Below, piece after piece: positions 18,161-27,711 of a DNA stretch of 64,000 nucleotides; the first letter of the stretch is position 1; the number at the start of each line of letters is the position of its first letter. The notes beneath the pieces are model-generated. The model was not told the origin of the DNA. It ran no database searches and saw only the letters and a list, made by a program, of their open reading frames with translations. The stretch covers positions 9,477,717 through 9,541,716 of the forward strand of contig NZ_AP018290.1 in NCBI RefSeq assembly GCF_002368415.1. The letters are read 5' to 3'. The stretch comes from Calothrix sp. NIES-4105. Lineage in GTDB: Bacteria > Cyanobacteriota > Cyanobacteriia > Cyanobacteriales > Nostocaceae. A program made the position numbers and the translations under genes.

Positions 18161-21100
18161 GAACTGGACAAATAGATGTATTATTAAACGAAGAATTAGT
18201 ACCAGGCGCCGCAGATACAAGAGTTACTTCGCCTTTACCGTTGAATACCCACGTAGTAGCTGGTTTTGGAGGCGCCACTGCTGTTTTACTAGTTGTATTA
18301 GTTGCTGTTGGTACTTTTTGCGGTGTTAGAATTGCTGTTAAGCGTGTATCTTTCCACACTGCGTCACTGTTTAATGGTTCATCGGGTCGAGGTGGTAAAC
18401 CACCGTTTCCTGTATTGACAAATTCACTACCTCTACCAGCAAAATTCTCACATCTTTGAGGTACTAATCTGGAAGTATCGACTGTGGTTTGAGGAAGATT
18501 AATTAAAACCTCACTAATTTCACTTTCAGGTGAATTAGGTTGGACTTCCTGATTATTGATAGGGGATACTTGTGAAGAAATAGCTGTGATGTCATTGGTT
18601 GACAAATCGCGAGGGTTTTGATTTTGAGGGTCTAATCTCTGTAGGTCTTGCCTGGTTAAGGGGTTGAACCCAAATCCTCCTAATGCATTAATAGTGACTC
18701 GACCGTCTGTACCTGTTCGAGCGTTGGCTATAATATCGTTATTTTCTCCTGGAACTGTTAAAAGAAGCGGAACAGAGCCGCCGACACCATTAATATTGAT
18801 ATTTCCGCCATTTCCATTAGTTTGACCAGCAGTGGTAGAAATTAAACTGTTACGTCTCATTGACAATAAATCTCTGACGTTAAGTGCTATATTTCCACCA
18901 TTGCCATTATTTGTGTTGGCTGTAATATTACCTTGATCAAGATTTAAACGACTTGCTTCAAGTTGTATTTGACCTGCATCACCAGAACCTCTACTATCTA
19001 CAGCAATTCTGGCGCCATCTGTAATTGTTACTTGTTCGGGGTCAATAGAAATACTACCACCCTTTCCTGCAGAGTTGGCGCCTGTTGTCGCAAAAATCCC
19101 ACTAGGAATTCGATTATTTGCATCTATGTAATAAGAATTTTGATCGCTGTTGGGATTAGCTGATAGTCTAGAGCCAGATAGAGTGATATTATCTTTAACT
19201 TTTAGTATTATACCTCCAGCTGTCTGATCACTATTGGTAGTATTGGTGACGCTTCGGACTTGACCACCTTCTCGTGCATCAAAACTATTAGCTGTAATAT
19301 TTATAGTGCCAGCATTGCCTTGTGTTCCAATAACACTGGCATCAATACTAGCATTGTTTAAAGACAATGAACCCGTATTAATAAAAATATCACCACCATT
19401 ACCCTTTTCTGTTCCTGCTTGTACGGCACTTTGTATTGCACGACGGTTTGGGCTATCGTTAGCTAGATTGACTGACTGTGCTGTAATATTAATTGAACCA
19501 GCATTTCCATTTCTGGTAGTACCGTTATCTATAAAGCCACCATTTTGAATAGTCAGGCTACCTGTATTGATATCAATTTTACCAGCATCCCCAATTCCAA
19601 AAGTCTTAGCTGCTATTCCCGCATTCGGTGTTGCTATTGTATTTGTAGGACTATTTCCATTTATTAACATTGACCCAGAGATAATGGTGATATCTCCTCC
19701 CCTACCAGTTGCATTGGTAAAACCTTGTGCGGCTCCGTTTCCTAACGTACTAAAAATCCCTGTGATACCTTGGCCATTTGACGCAGCATTAATTTCAAAG
19801 TTGCCATTGCCAACATTAATATTTATATTTCCAGCATTGGCAAATGGGCGGTCTTTAGCATTTAGGTCTGAGTTGCTAGTATTTACAAAAGCATTGATTT
19901 GACTATTATTACTTAATTTGAACGAACCTGCTGTAATATTTATATTGCCGCCGTTACGAAATTCTTCTGGTTTAGGGTTAGCAATGTCTTGTGGTAGAAG
20001 GTTTGCACGTGATAACACCTGACTGCTAATAGTACTATTGTTTAAGTCAACACCTCCATTGGTTGCATTAATTGTGATATCCCCTGCGTTTCCTCTTGTT
20101 ACAGTGTTTGTATTAATATCGGCGCCATTTAGTAAAAGGGAACCAGTATCGATGGATATAGGACCACTATTAGCGTTACCAGTATTATTTGTTGCTTCCT
20201 CAGATAAGGCTGAACTGGTAGTGCTAAGTGTAGAGTTTTTTATTTCAACTGTTTGTGGAGAAAAAGATGCATATTCATTAGATTTACCAATAAAGATGCG
20301 CCCAAAATTTCCCCGACTAGAAATTTCTGCTTTTCCATTGTCACCACCAATTAAAACTTGATTACGCGCGGTAATACTTATGTCTCCTGCGAATCCTGAA
20401 CCTATATTATCTGTTCTTAAAGTAGCTCCTTCTTTAAGAAATATATTACCACCCGTAACTTCTATATTTCCTGCTTTTCCGTTGCTAGTTGCTTCCTGCA
20501 CTGAACTTAATATACCACTTGCGCGTGACCTATCGTTATTTGCAAAGGTTTTACCAACACCCCCTACACCTTCAAAAATAACGTCTCCACTAATATTAAG
20601 TTTTATGTTTCCTGCTTGCCCTGTTGCACCTGGCTCTACATTACTAGTGATTTGTCCACCATTTGTTAAATTCAGAGAAGCGGCGCCAATATCGATAGTA
20701 CCACCCTGTTTATTTTGACCACGAAAAGACACATTAGTAGCTATTGTAGTTGGGAAAAATGAGTTATTTTCATCAACACGAAAGCCATCCAAGCTGATAT
20801 TACCATTGTTTGCTCTAACTGTAATATTACCTGCTTTTGTATTTTCCCCACTACCAAAATTATTTGCTAAAATCTCTGAACCATTCTTCATCACTAGCGA
20901 ACCTGTAGTGATGTCAATATCTCCACCATTGCCAGTAGATTGGTCTTGGGCTAGTGTGAAAATAGAGCTAGGTTTTGCACCACTACTAATAAGTGTAATA
21001 AGTGAAAGAGTATCTTGTAGACTAATAGTTACCTTTCCCGCATCTCCGCTTGCTTGTGATTGACTAGCGAGTTGGGCGCCATTTTCTAAGAAAAGTGACT

Positions 21101-23336
21101 GAGCGTTAACATCTATATTGCCTCCTTTCCCACTACCAAATGTATCTGTTACAACAGTAGAATTATCTAACGTGACTTTACCTGTTGAATGAATTGATAT
21201 GTTGCCGCTGGCTACATTGCTATTGTCAGTAACACCACGATTATTGGTGTTTAACTCAGAATTACTAATAGTGACTACTTTTGGTACCAAAACATTAGGT
21301 GTGCCAATAAAAATTTGTCCCCGATTCCCCTGACTAAAAATACCTTTTTTTTCATTATCAAGCGTACCGGAAGGAGAAGAGCTATTGAGTATTGAAACTT
21401 CATTGCCAGCATTGATTACTATATCTCCCGCAAAATTAGAACCAGAGTTACTAGTACTTATCCTAGAGTTATTTAAAAACACCGAACCTTGATTTGATTG
21501 AATCGTAACTTTATTGAAGTTTCCTTGGTCACTATTATTACTTGAGGCTTCGATATTACCAACACGAATATCACCATTAGCTTCAAGAGCAACATTCCCC
21601 GCTGTTCCTGTTCCACTTATGATGCGAGACGCAATATTATTGTTTACATTAATATTCCCATTGGCTTTGAGGCTAATATTTCCACCGTCACTATCATTCA
21701 CTAAAGATAATAAACTACCCGACCAATCACGCGGAAAACCTGAGCGAGCTTCATTCCCACCAATATTAATATCTTTGCTACTTAAGATATTAATATTTCC
21801 TCCTGTAAAACCTTCTGTACCTGTAATTATACCTCTAGCAACTTGAACATCACCTCTGGCATCTATAGCGACTGGATTACTAAAAGCCGTGATTGAGAAG
21901 TTTCCAGCCTCAGAGTTTGGAGAGGCGCCTGTAACTTCAATCGAACCTGCTGGTAATTTTGTATTTGGTTGATATTGATTTGTTAAAAAAACTTGACCAT
22001 TAAACGCTGCAATATTAATTCCTTGGATTGTGATTTTGGCGCCTTGCGTCTGAGTTTGATTGCTAATGACGGAGCTAATACTATTATTTAGAGGATTCGG
22101 AACGGGAGTACCCCCATCCAGAGGACTTGGAACGGGTGTATATATATCTCCACCGCCCAAAAACTCTGGAGTCACTCCGGGAGATCCAAAATTAGTTGTA
22201 CCCGCGCGTACATCTAAAGTTGCTTTATTGATGCCATCAATTCGTAATAGTGTTCCATCCGAAAGTGTGATATCTTCTTGTGGTAATCCGTATTGTGAGT
22301 CGGCGCCTGTAATATTTACCGTACCAAGAGTTACACTACCTCCAGCAAGAATATGTAATGAAGCACCCTCGTAGTCACCAACATTTACATCTCCACTTGC
22401 GCGAATTACTGGGTCATAAGGACTAAAAAGATTTCCTACATTACCATCTAGTTTTTCTATGCGAAAATTACCGTTTGCCCAGTAGTGTGCATCTCCTCCT
22501 ACTGTGTTGGCACTCCGCAGCACCATGTCGGAACCTGAGAAAAAGCCACTATTAGGATGATTTAATGCAAAAATATCTACGTTTTGATTACCCTGTAAGA
22601 GTAATTTTCCACTCGCAGAGGCAATAAAAGGATTTGTAGCGGTGTCTCGTACTTTTACTGTATCTGTTGCGGAAAGTGTTAAGTCTTTACCTGCTTCTAG
22701 TTTTCCTTGCAGGTCGAGTTTTACACCAGCAAGTGTTAAATCTTGCCCTGTTTGGAGATTTCCGGTGTTGCTGATGGTGGGAGAATTGGCGCCAAATTGT
22801 AATCCTGGTCGTATGCTGACTGTTATTAGTGGTGGTGCTTCTGGGTTTGTTGCGCTGAACTGTAACCCGTTATCGAATACAAAGCTATTTGCTGTGCTTG
22901 CAAAAAATGAACCTGCTATATCTAAGCGCGCGTTTGGTCCAAATATAATTCCATTGGGGTTAAGAAAGAATAAGTTCGCTTTACCGTCTACACCCAAGGT
23001 TCCAAATATCTTGCTTGGGTCACTCCCGGTAATTCGGGAAAGTATGTTTTGAATTCCTTGTGGGTTAGCAAAGTAAACTCGTTGCCCGTCTCCAACGTTG
23101 AATTGTGAAAAACTTTGGAATAAGTTCACACCTCTTGTGGCGCCACCTTGTATTAGAGTTGCGGGTAGTCCTTGTATGTTGTTACCGTTTGGTGTAACTA
23201 TCGAACGTTCGGCGCCTAATGTGTTATCTGGTGTGATTTGAGATGAAGCTGAACCTGCGAAGAGAATTGTTAGGTTGCTAACTAGGAGAAAGAGTAGTAA
23301 CTTAACTTTTGTGCGCGCGGGACGATGGTTTTTCAT
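18156..23336 (-). CDS. TpsA exoprotein 1 (filamentous haemagglutinin N-terminal domain)
   Basis: The protein has 1726 residues. A signal peptide (about 1-32, ending in GSASSQ) is followed by the TPS secretion domain with GGATRGVNLFQSFSQFNVG, NILSRITG and NPNGIIFGPNARLDIAGSF. The long middle part is made of short beta-helix turns rich in Gly, Asn, Ser and Thr (for example GNAGTINITANSF). The C-terminus has a conserved module with GGLPPRPDEPL, a Trp-containing strand (WVFNGKGEVTLV) and a Cys close to the end. It should be exported through the TpsB encoded just downstream and act at the cell surface, perhaps as an adhesin. The stop codon comes from a repeat end. Confidence 0.93.
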   Translation of the reverse strand: MKNHRPARTKVKLLLFLLVSNLTILFAGSASSQITPDNTLGAERSIVTPNGNNIQGLPATLIQGGATRGVNLFQSFSQFNVGDGQRVYFANPQGIQNILSRITGSDPSKIFGTLGVDGKANLFFLNPNGIIFGPNARLDIAGSFFASTANSFVFDNGLQFSATNPEAPPLITVSIRPGLQFGANSPTISNTGNLQTGQDLTLAGVKLDLQGKLEAGKDLTLSATDTVKVRDTATNPFIASASGKLLLQGNQNVDIFALNHPNSGFFSGSDMVLRSANTVGGDAHYWANGNFRIEKLDGNVGNLFSPYDPVIRASGDVNVGDYEGASLHILAGGSVTLGTVNITGADSQYGLPQEDITLSDGTLLRIDGINKATLDVRAGTTNFGSPGVTPEFLGGGDIYTPVPSPLDGGTPVPNPLNNSISSVISNQTQTQGAKITIQGINIAAFNGQVFLTNQYQPNTKLPAGSIEVTGASPNSEAGNFSITAFSNPVAIDARGDVQVARGIITGTEGFTGGNINILSSKDINIGGNEARSGFPRDWSGSLLSLVNDSDGGNISLKANGNINVNNNIASRIISGTGTAGNVALEANGDIRVGNIEASSNNSDQGNFNKVTIQSNQGSVFLNNSRISTSNSGSNFAGDIVINAGNEVSILNSSSPSGTLDNEKKGIFSQGNRGQIFIGTPNVLVPKVVTISNSELNTNNRGVTDNSNVASGNISIHSTGKVTLDNSTVVTDTFGSGKGGNIDVNAQSLFLENGAQLASQSQASGDAGKVTISLQDTLSLITLISSGAKPSSIFTLAQDQSTGNGGDIDITTGSLVMKNGSEILANNFGSGENTKAGNITVRANNGNISLDGFRVDENNSFFPTTIATNVSFRGQNKQGGTIDIGAASLNLTNGGQITSNVEPGATGQAGNIKLNISGDVIFEGVGGVGKTFANNDRSRASGILSSVQEATSNGKAGNIEVTGGNIFLKEGATLRTDNIGSGFAGDISITARNQVLIGGDNGKAEISSRGNFGRIFIGKSNEYASFSPQTVEIKNSTLSTTSSALSEEATNNTGNANSGPISIDTGSLLLNGADINTNTVTRGNAGDITINATNGGVDLNNSTISSQVLSRANLLPQDIANPKPEEFRNGGNINITAGSFKLSNNSQINAFVNTSNSDLNAKDRPFANAGNININVGNGNFEINAASNGQGITGIFSTLGNGAAQGFTNATGRGGDITIISGSMLINGNSPTNTIATPNAGIAAKTFGIGDAGKIDINTGSLTIQNGGFIDNGTTRNGNAGSINITAQSVNLANDSPNRRAIQSAVQAGTEKGNGGDIFINTGSLSLNNASIDASVIGTQGNAGTINITANSFDAREGGQVRSVTNTTNSDQTAGGIILKVKDNITLSGSRLSANPNSDQNSYYIDANNRIPSGIFATTGANSAGKGGSISIDPEQVTITDGARIAVDSRGSGDAGQIQLEASRLNLDQGNITANTNNGNGGNIALNVRDLLSMRRNSLISTTAGQTNGNGGNININGVGGSVPLLLTVPGENNDIIANARTGTDGRVTINALGGFGFNPLTRQDLQRLDPQNQNPRDLSTNDITAISSQVSPINNQEVQPNSPESEISEVLINLPQTTVDTSRLVPQRCENFAGRGSEFVNTGNGGLPPRPDEPLNSDAVWKDTRLTAILTPQKVPTATNTTSKTAVAPPKPATTWVFNGKGEVTLVSAAPGTNSSFNNTSICPVR

Positions 23337-23390
23337 ATAGTTTTAATCCCCCCCAACCCCCCGATGATTTAGGAGGGCTAGGATATTTTT

Positions 23391-24323
23391 TTATTTAGGT
23401 GTACAGCAAGGTAGAAAGGGTTTGTTAGCGATTTCTGGGTCAGTGGTAGGCTGGGATATAGACTGTAATAAATCTTGCCAGTATTGCTCAACTTCGGGGT
23501 CTTTGGGACGCTGGCGCCGTAGAGTTACTATGGATGTGAGAGCATTTTCCCAAAACCCGGCTGTTGTATAAAGAACTGCGCGGTCTAAAATTTGACTTGT
23601 TGTTTGTAATTGAGCATCTAAATCTTCATCTTGTACCCGCCGAATTCTGCCTTCTATATAAATATCTTCATCGCGCTTACGTGTATCGCAAATCATCGAA
23701 AATCCCCAGGTGTAAACTTTACCAAGTTGTAAGGGTGGACGATTTGCTGGTAAACGAACGGTTATGATGCCAGCTTGCTGAACGGGTTGAAAAGATTCTC
23801 TATACAAAGGTGTAATATTACTGTCGTCGCGCAGTACAAATTCCATCGTTTGCGCTTTAGTCGTGATTGGAGGTATATAAATATAAAATGTTGGATATTC
23901 TGAGGTTGTCAATTGCGCTTCTTTGTCTTGCGGCATTAAAGGAGTAGGAGGTTTTTGAGATTGAAAACAAGTTCCTCTGGTTGCCGCTGACCTAGTCCTA
24001 CCTGGTCTACCTGCAACAAAGCCAATAGACCTTCTGGCGCCACGCTGAATATAGCCTTGCACATTGGCAATTGCACGAGCCGCAGATCCACTACCAGGAC
24101 TTAAGGAGAGCGCCTGCTGAAAAAATTGTAATGCCGCGCGATAATTCCGTCGGCTAGTTTGTGCATAACCTTGCTGCATCAACTGCCTGAAAGCACTTGC
24201 TTGCGCTAAATTGTAAACAGAATATTGTTGATAAAGTGAAGTCGCTTGTGCATGAGCAAATGGAAATGATACTGCAACAGCTAGTAAACAGCTAGTCCAG
24301 AACCTGGTAGTTATACAATTCAC
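23391..24323 (-). CDS. DUF928 protein with N-terminal TPR, exported
   Basis: The protein has 310 residues. A signal peptide ends near FAHAQA. One TPR-like helix pair (QLMQQGYAQTSRRNYRAALQFFQQALSLSP) precedes the DUF928 domain (about 115-290). Landmarks of the domain are PTFYIYIPP, EFVLRDDSN, VRLPANRPPLQLGKVYTWGFSMICD and IYIEGRIRRV. DUF928 proteins are cyanobacterial and of unknown function; they often sit beside TPS exoproteins, as here. It is the first gene of the minus-strand secretion locus, 54 bases upstream of TpsA. A periplasmic accessory or regulatory role is inferred from context only. Confidence 0.9.
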   Translation of the reverse strand: MNCITTRFWTSCLLAVAVSFPFAHAQATSLYQQYSVYNLAQASAFRQLMQQGYAQTSRRNYRAALQFFQQALSLSPGSGSAARAIANVQGYIQRGARRSIGFVAGRPGRTRSAATRGTCFQSQKPPTPLMPQDKEAQLTTSEYPTFYIYIPPITTKAQTMEFVLRDDSNITPLYRESFQPVQQAGIITVRLPANRPPLQLGKVYTWGFSMICDTRKRDEDIYIEGRIRRVQDEDLDAQLQTTSQILDRAVLYTTAGFWENALTSIVTLRRQRPKDPEVEQYWQDLLQSISQPTTDPEIANKPFLPCCTPK

Positions 24324-24454
24324 GACTAAAAACGATTATTATATGATTCCCAGCAATCATACATCGCAGCAATATTTGGTTCTATTCGCCGAAGGTCGAA
24401 TTAAGATTTATAAATGTGAACCGTGGTTCACATTATGCTAAATTCAAATATTTA

Positions 24455-25597
24455 TTAAGATTTCTTAACATCAAACCATTTTTCGTACAAAGTCTTGTAT
24501 GCAGCATTTTCTTTGAGAGTCAACAACGCGCTATTAATTTCTCTACGGTAAGGGCTATTATTTGGTAAAACAATACCGTAATTTTCCTCTTGGAATATTG
24601 AACCGACAATTTCAACTTTTCCTTTACCTTCGTTGGCTGTATAGTAGAGAAGTACTGGCGAGTCAAAAACTAAAGCATCGGCTTGATTTTTCAGTAAAGC
24701 ATCATAAGCCTTATCAATACTAGCGACTTCAACAGCTTTTATTCTTGAGTAGCGTAGAAACTCGGATGCAGTACTACCAGCAGTAGTAACTACAACCCGA
24801 CCGGGTAAGTCTTGAATACCACGAATATCGCCTTGAAGTTGCTGCACTGTCATTGCAGTAGTAACGGTAGCTGTAAAATAAGCGACAAAAATAACACCGA
24901 TAAACATCCAAATTACTGCTATCATCCGACCAAGCGGACCTTTGGGCATTTCATCTGCTTGTGTCGCTAATGTTGCAGCTGCCCACCAACTAGCTTTAAA
25001 AATACCAGGGAAATAAGATTTAGAGATAATTCCTTCTTGGTGATGACGTTCAAGTAACCAAATAATATGAGCAGCAATTATAATTAAAGCTAATGCTATA
25101 CCAACTAATTGTAAAAGGGTAGGTGAGAAAAACATTTGTAACAGATTCGGAAAGATATTATTTTTTCCATCTGAACTTCTCACCATTATTTGTAAACCAC
25201 CTGCAAACATGGGCAAAGAAAAATCAAACTTCTTTTGCCGCTCTGCAGTGATGGAAATAGCAGCTATGCCTAAATCTACTTTTTTTTGTTCGACTTGATT
25301 CAGGATATCTGGCACTGTTGGATACACGATAAACTTAAAATCGGCGCCCATTTCCTTAGCTATACTGCGCCATAAATCAATACTAAATCCCGAAAGTTTG
25401 TCTTTATCTTGGAATACGAAGGGGGGAATAATTTTTGTTGCAACTTGCAGCGTTTTTTTTGATGGGTTTTGTTGGCTAGCACCTGGATGAGCGTGTAATA
25501 ATAGCAGTACTATAAGTCCAGCAAGTAAAGTTTGCTGGAAAGTGAGTTTATTTAGGCTTTTAATGATTTGATTAATTTTCTTTAACAAGGCAATCAT
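24455..25597 (-). CDS. Ligand-gated ion-channel-like protein (GluR0-type, periplasmic binding domain plus pore)
   Basis: The protein has 380 residues. After an N-terminal hydrophobic segment it has a split periplasmic binding fold (PPFVFQDKDKLSGFSIDLWR, then KVDLGIAAISITAERQKKFDFS), a transmembrane helix (LQLVGIALALIIIAAHIIW), a re-entrant pore segment (SWWAAATLATQADEMPKG), a second helix (MIAVIWMFIGVIFVAYFTATVT) and the second lobe. This is the layout of prokaryotic ionotropic glutamate receptors. The potassium filter TVGYGD of GluR0 is not present; TLATQADEM stands in its place. Ion selectivity is therefore uncertain, and a solute sensor role is possible. It is separated from the next gene by a palindromic repeat. 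Confidence 0.85.
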   Translation of the reverse strand: MIALLKKINQIIKSLNKLTFQQTLLAGLIVLLLLHAHPGASQQNPSKKTLQVATKIIPPFVFQDKDKLSGFSIDLWRSIAKEMGADFKFIVYPTVPDILNQVEQKKVDLGIAAISITAERQKKFDFSLPMFAGGLQIMVRSSDGKNNIFPNLLQMFFSPTLLQLVGIALALIIIAAHIIWLLERHHQEGIISKSYFPGIFKASWWAAATLATQADEMPKGPLGRMIAVIWMFIGVIFVAYFTATVTTAMTVQQLQGDIRGIQDLPGRVVVTTAGSTASEFLRYSRIKAVEVASIDKAYDALLKNQADALVFDSPVLLYYTANEGKGKVEIVGSIFQEENYGIVLPNNSPYRREINSALLTLKENAAYKTLYEKWFDVKKS

Positions 25598-25637
25598 ATC
25601 TAAATAATATAGCAGGTAGATATCCCTGAAGTTAATT

Positions 25638-25738
25638 TAAAAACCTCTCCCCCAACCCCGGAACCTACAAGGAGAGGGGGGGCAAATACGCTCCCCCTTC
25701 CCTTTTAGGGAAGGGGGTTGGGGGGTTAGGTTTTTTAT
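25638..25738. repeat. C/T-rich long inverted repeat between channel and transporter genes
   Basis: The left arm AAAACCTCTCCCCCAACCCC and the right arm GGGGTTGGGGGGTTAGG pair over most of their length. The middle contains CCCCCTTCCCTTTTAGGG. Related blocks are translated inside the CHAT gene at 15640-15725. The element may act as a terminator for the BASS transporter gene on the minus strand. Confidence 0.75.
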
Positions 25739-25764
25739 ACCTCAAATCATAATATTCTGACATA

Positions 25765-26688
25765 TCATGAATCTTTACGCCAAATTGCAGCGATTAACGA
25801 GCCTGTCAGATTATGACATATACTAAATATTGCTCCTGGTATCGCTGCTGCCGGCTCGAAATGCGCTATTGCTAATGCTACGGCTAAACCAGAGTTTTGC
25901 ATTCCCACTTCAATCGAAATTGTGCGGCACACAGCTTTTGTTTTACCTGTAATAGCGGCGCCTATATAACCTAAGATTAACCCTGAAACATTATGTAAAA
26001 TTACTGCAATAATTACTATTGGCGTGACAAATAGCTTCTCGCGATTTAAACCCACAATTGTACCAATAATCCAAGCGATAGCAGACATCGAAACTAGAGG
26101 TAATATGAGTTCCATGACTAAATTACTTGGAGTCCAAAAGCGTCGAATCGCAATTCCCAATAATACAGGTAATAGTACAATTTGGATTGTACTCATAATT
26201 AAAGATAATGGTTTTATGTCAATCCAAGTTGAAGCTAGAACCCAAATCCAAAGAGGTGTAATAATTGGGCTAATTAGTGTAGACGCGGTAGTTAAAGCTA
26301 CAGATAAAGGTACGTCACCACGAGCCAAAAAAGTAACTACATTAGACGCTGTTCCTCCAGGACTGGCGCCAACAAGAATGACTCCCAATGCCAACATGGG
26401 TGGTAATTGCAAAACTGTTGCAGCTAACCATCCGACAAGTGGCATGATAGTAAACTGTAATAAAACTCCTAAGATTAACGTTTTACCAGCATTTCTTAAG
26501 TTTTGTAATTGCTGAATAGTGATTGTTAACCCCATTCCTAGCATTACTACTCCGAGCGCTGTTGAAATGTTAATACTACCACTTGCGGCAATTTTGGGGA
26601 AAAAATAACCCCAACTGGCGCCTATTAATACCCAAACAACAAATAAATCTTGGCTAAACGCAAGAAGACGATTAATTTTGTGAAACAT
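25765..26688 (-). CDS. Bile acid:sodium symporter (BASS) family transporter
   Basis: The protein has 307 residues and is almost entirely hydrophobic, with about nine transmembrane helices. Family landmarks are GVVMLGMGLTI near the start, GVILVGASPGGTASNVVTFLARGDVPLSVALT in the middle and ISIEVGMQNSGLAVALA near the end; the last two carry the sodium-binding segments. Members import organic anions such as pyruvate or bicarbonate with sodium. The substrate here is not set by sequence. It begins 15 bases after the transaldolase-family gene, so the two form an operon and may share a carbon-metabolism role. Confidence 0.93.
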   Translation of the reverse strand: MFHKINRLLAFSQDLFVVWVLIGASWGYFFPKIAASGSINISTALGVVMLGMGLTITIQQLQNLRNAGKTLILGVLLQFTIMPLVGWLAATVLQLPPMLALGVILVGASPGGTASNVVTFLARGDVPLSVALTTASTLISPIITPLWIWVLASTWIDIKPLSLIMSTIQIVLLPVLLGIAIRRFWTPSNLVMELILPLVSMSAIAWIIGTIVGLNREKLFVTPIVIIAVILHNVSGLILGYIGAAITGKTKAVCRTISIEVGMQNSGLAVALAIAHFEPAAAIPGAIFSICHNLTGSLIAAIWRKDS

Positions 26689-26703
26689 TTAATATTTTAT
26701 ATT

Positions 26704-27420
26704 TTATAGTGAATTATTAGGCGCCATTCGACAAGCAGCTTCCTCAAAGTTAGTAGCAGCTTGATTTGTTGCTGTTACATCGAAAAGGTCTGCGGCAATG
26801 AGAGGCGAAAATGTAAATGTATCTAATCCCTCAGTTGCGAGCAATGTAATATCGTCTACACTACGGATACTGGCAACCAAAATTCGCGTAGTGCTGTTAA
26901 CACCCGCGTTCGCGCGCTGCATTGCGATTAAATCCTCACGTCCATTACGCCCTAAATCGTTAATTCTACCTAAGTAAGGTGCAACATAATCGGCGCCACT
27001 TGCTGCTGCAATTAAAACTTGGTGAATAGCGTAAACTCCTGTTAGGGTAACTCGAATTCCTTCTGCAATAAGCTTTGAAGCAGCTTCAGTCCCAATTTTA
27101 GTAATGGGCACCTTGACTACTACACGTTCATCAATTGCTGCTAGGAGCTTGCCTGTTTTTACCAAACAATCAACTGTTGTTCCCCAAGTTTGGAGTTGCA
27201 CTTCTTTGGCTTTTAGAGTAAATGCAAGGCTTGCTAGAGCTTTAAGGTGCGATACACTACAGGTAACTTGAGATAGCTCTAACAATAGCGGATTTGTTGT
27301 TACTCCATAAAATAGCCCTGTTGGTAACCAGTGTTGCCACTGTTGTGTATCGGCTGTGTCAAGAAATAAACGGATTCCTTTATAATTTGGTTCTAGTTCG
27401 GGGCGCCGACTCTGAATCAT
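26704..27420 (-). CDS. Transaldolase family protein (fructose-6-phosphate aldolase-like)
   Basis: The protein has 238 residues, the short length of the TalC/Fsa subfamily rather than full transaldolase. It starts the fold at RLFLDTADTQQWQHWL, has GVTTNPLLLE, the Schiff-base strand RVVVKVPITK with the catalytic Lys, GVYAIHQVLIAAASGADYVAPYLGRI and ILVASIRSVDDITL. The residues expected for the aldolase/transaldolase reaction on sugar phosphates are present. It heads a two-gene operon with the BASS transporter. The true substrate may differ from fructose 6-phosphate. Confidence 0.9.
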   Translation of the reverse strand: MIQSRRPELEPNYKGIRLFLDTADTQQWQHWLPTGLFYGVTTNPLLLELSQVTCSVSHLKALASLAFTLKAKEVQLQTWGTTVDCLVKTGKLLAAIDERVVVKVPITKIGTEAASKLIAEGIRVTLTGVYAIHQVLIAAASGADYVAPYLGRINDLGRNGREDLIAMQRANAGVNSTTRILVASIRSVDDITLLATEGLDTFTFSPLIAADLFDVTATNQAATNFEEAACRMAPNNSL

Positions 27421-27469
27421 GATACAAATACACCTTTGATATAATTTTGAGCTTGGTGGTCAATTTTTA

Positions 27470-27502
27470 AGATTCCCGACTTCTTTAATAAGTCGGGAAT
27501 CT
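27470..27502. repeat. Perfect 13-bp stem hairpin upstream of the transaldolase gene
   Basis: AGATTCCCGACTT, a seven-base loop, then AAGTCGGGAATCT. It lies between two divergent genes and lacks a following T-run, so it is not a classic terminator. It looks like a small dispersed cyanobacterial palindrome. The rest of the 290-base divergent region is AT-rich and must hold two promoters. Confidence 0.75.
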
Positions 27503-27711
27503 AGGTATACGCGATTTTTCTTATTTAAGTATTCAACTATTTTTTTTACATTGCTTATAATTAAAGATATCATTCTTTACGCTTTATCTGAATTTGATGA
27601 CATACCAAGCGCTCATGTAAAGATATAATATATATTTGCGTGACTAAATTGCTACCTTAGAATAATTGCTATATGTAAAATAGCAATAAATAAACATAAA
27701 GTCTAAAGTAT

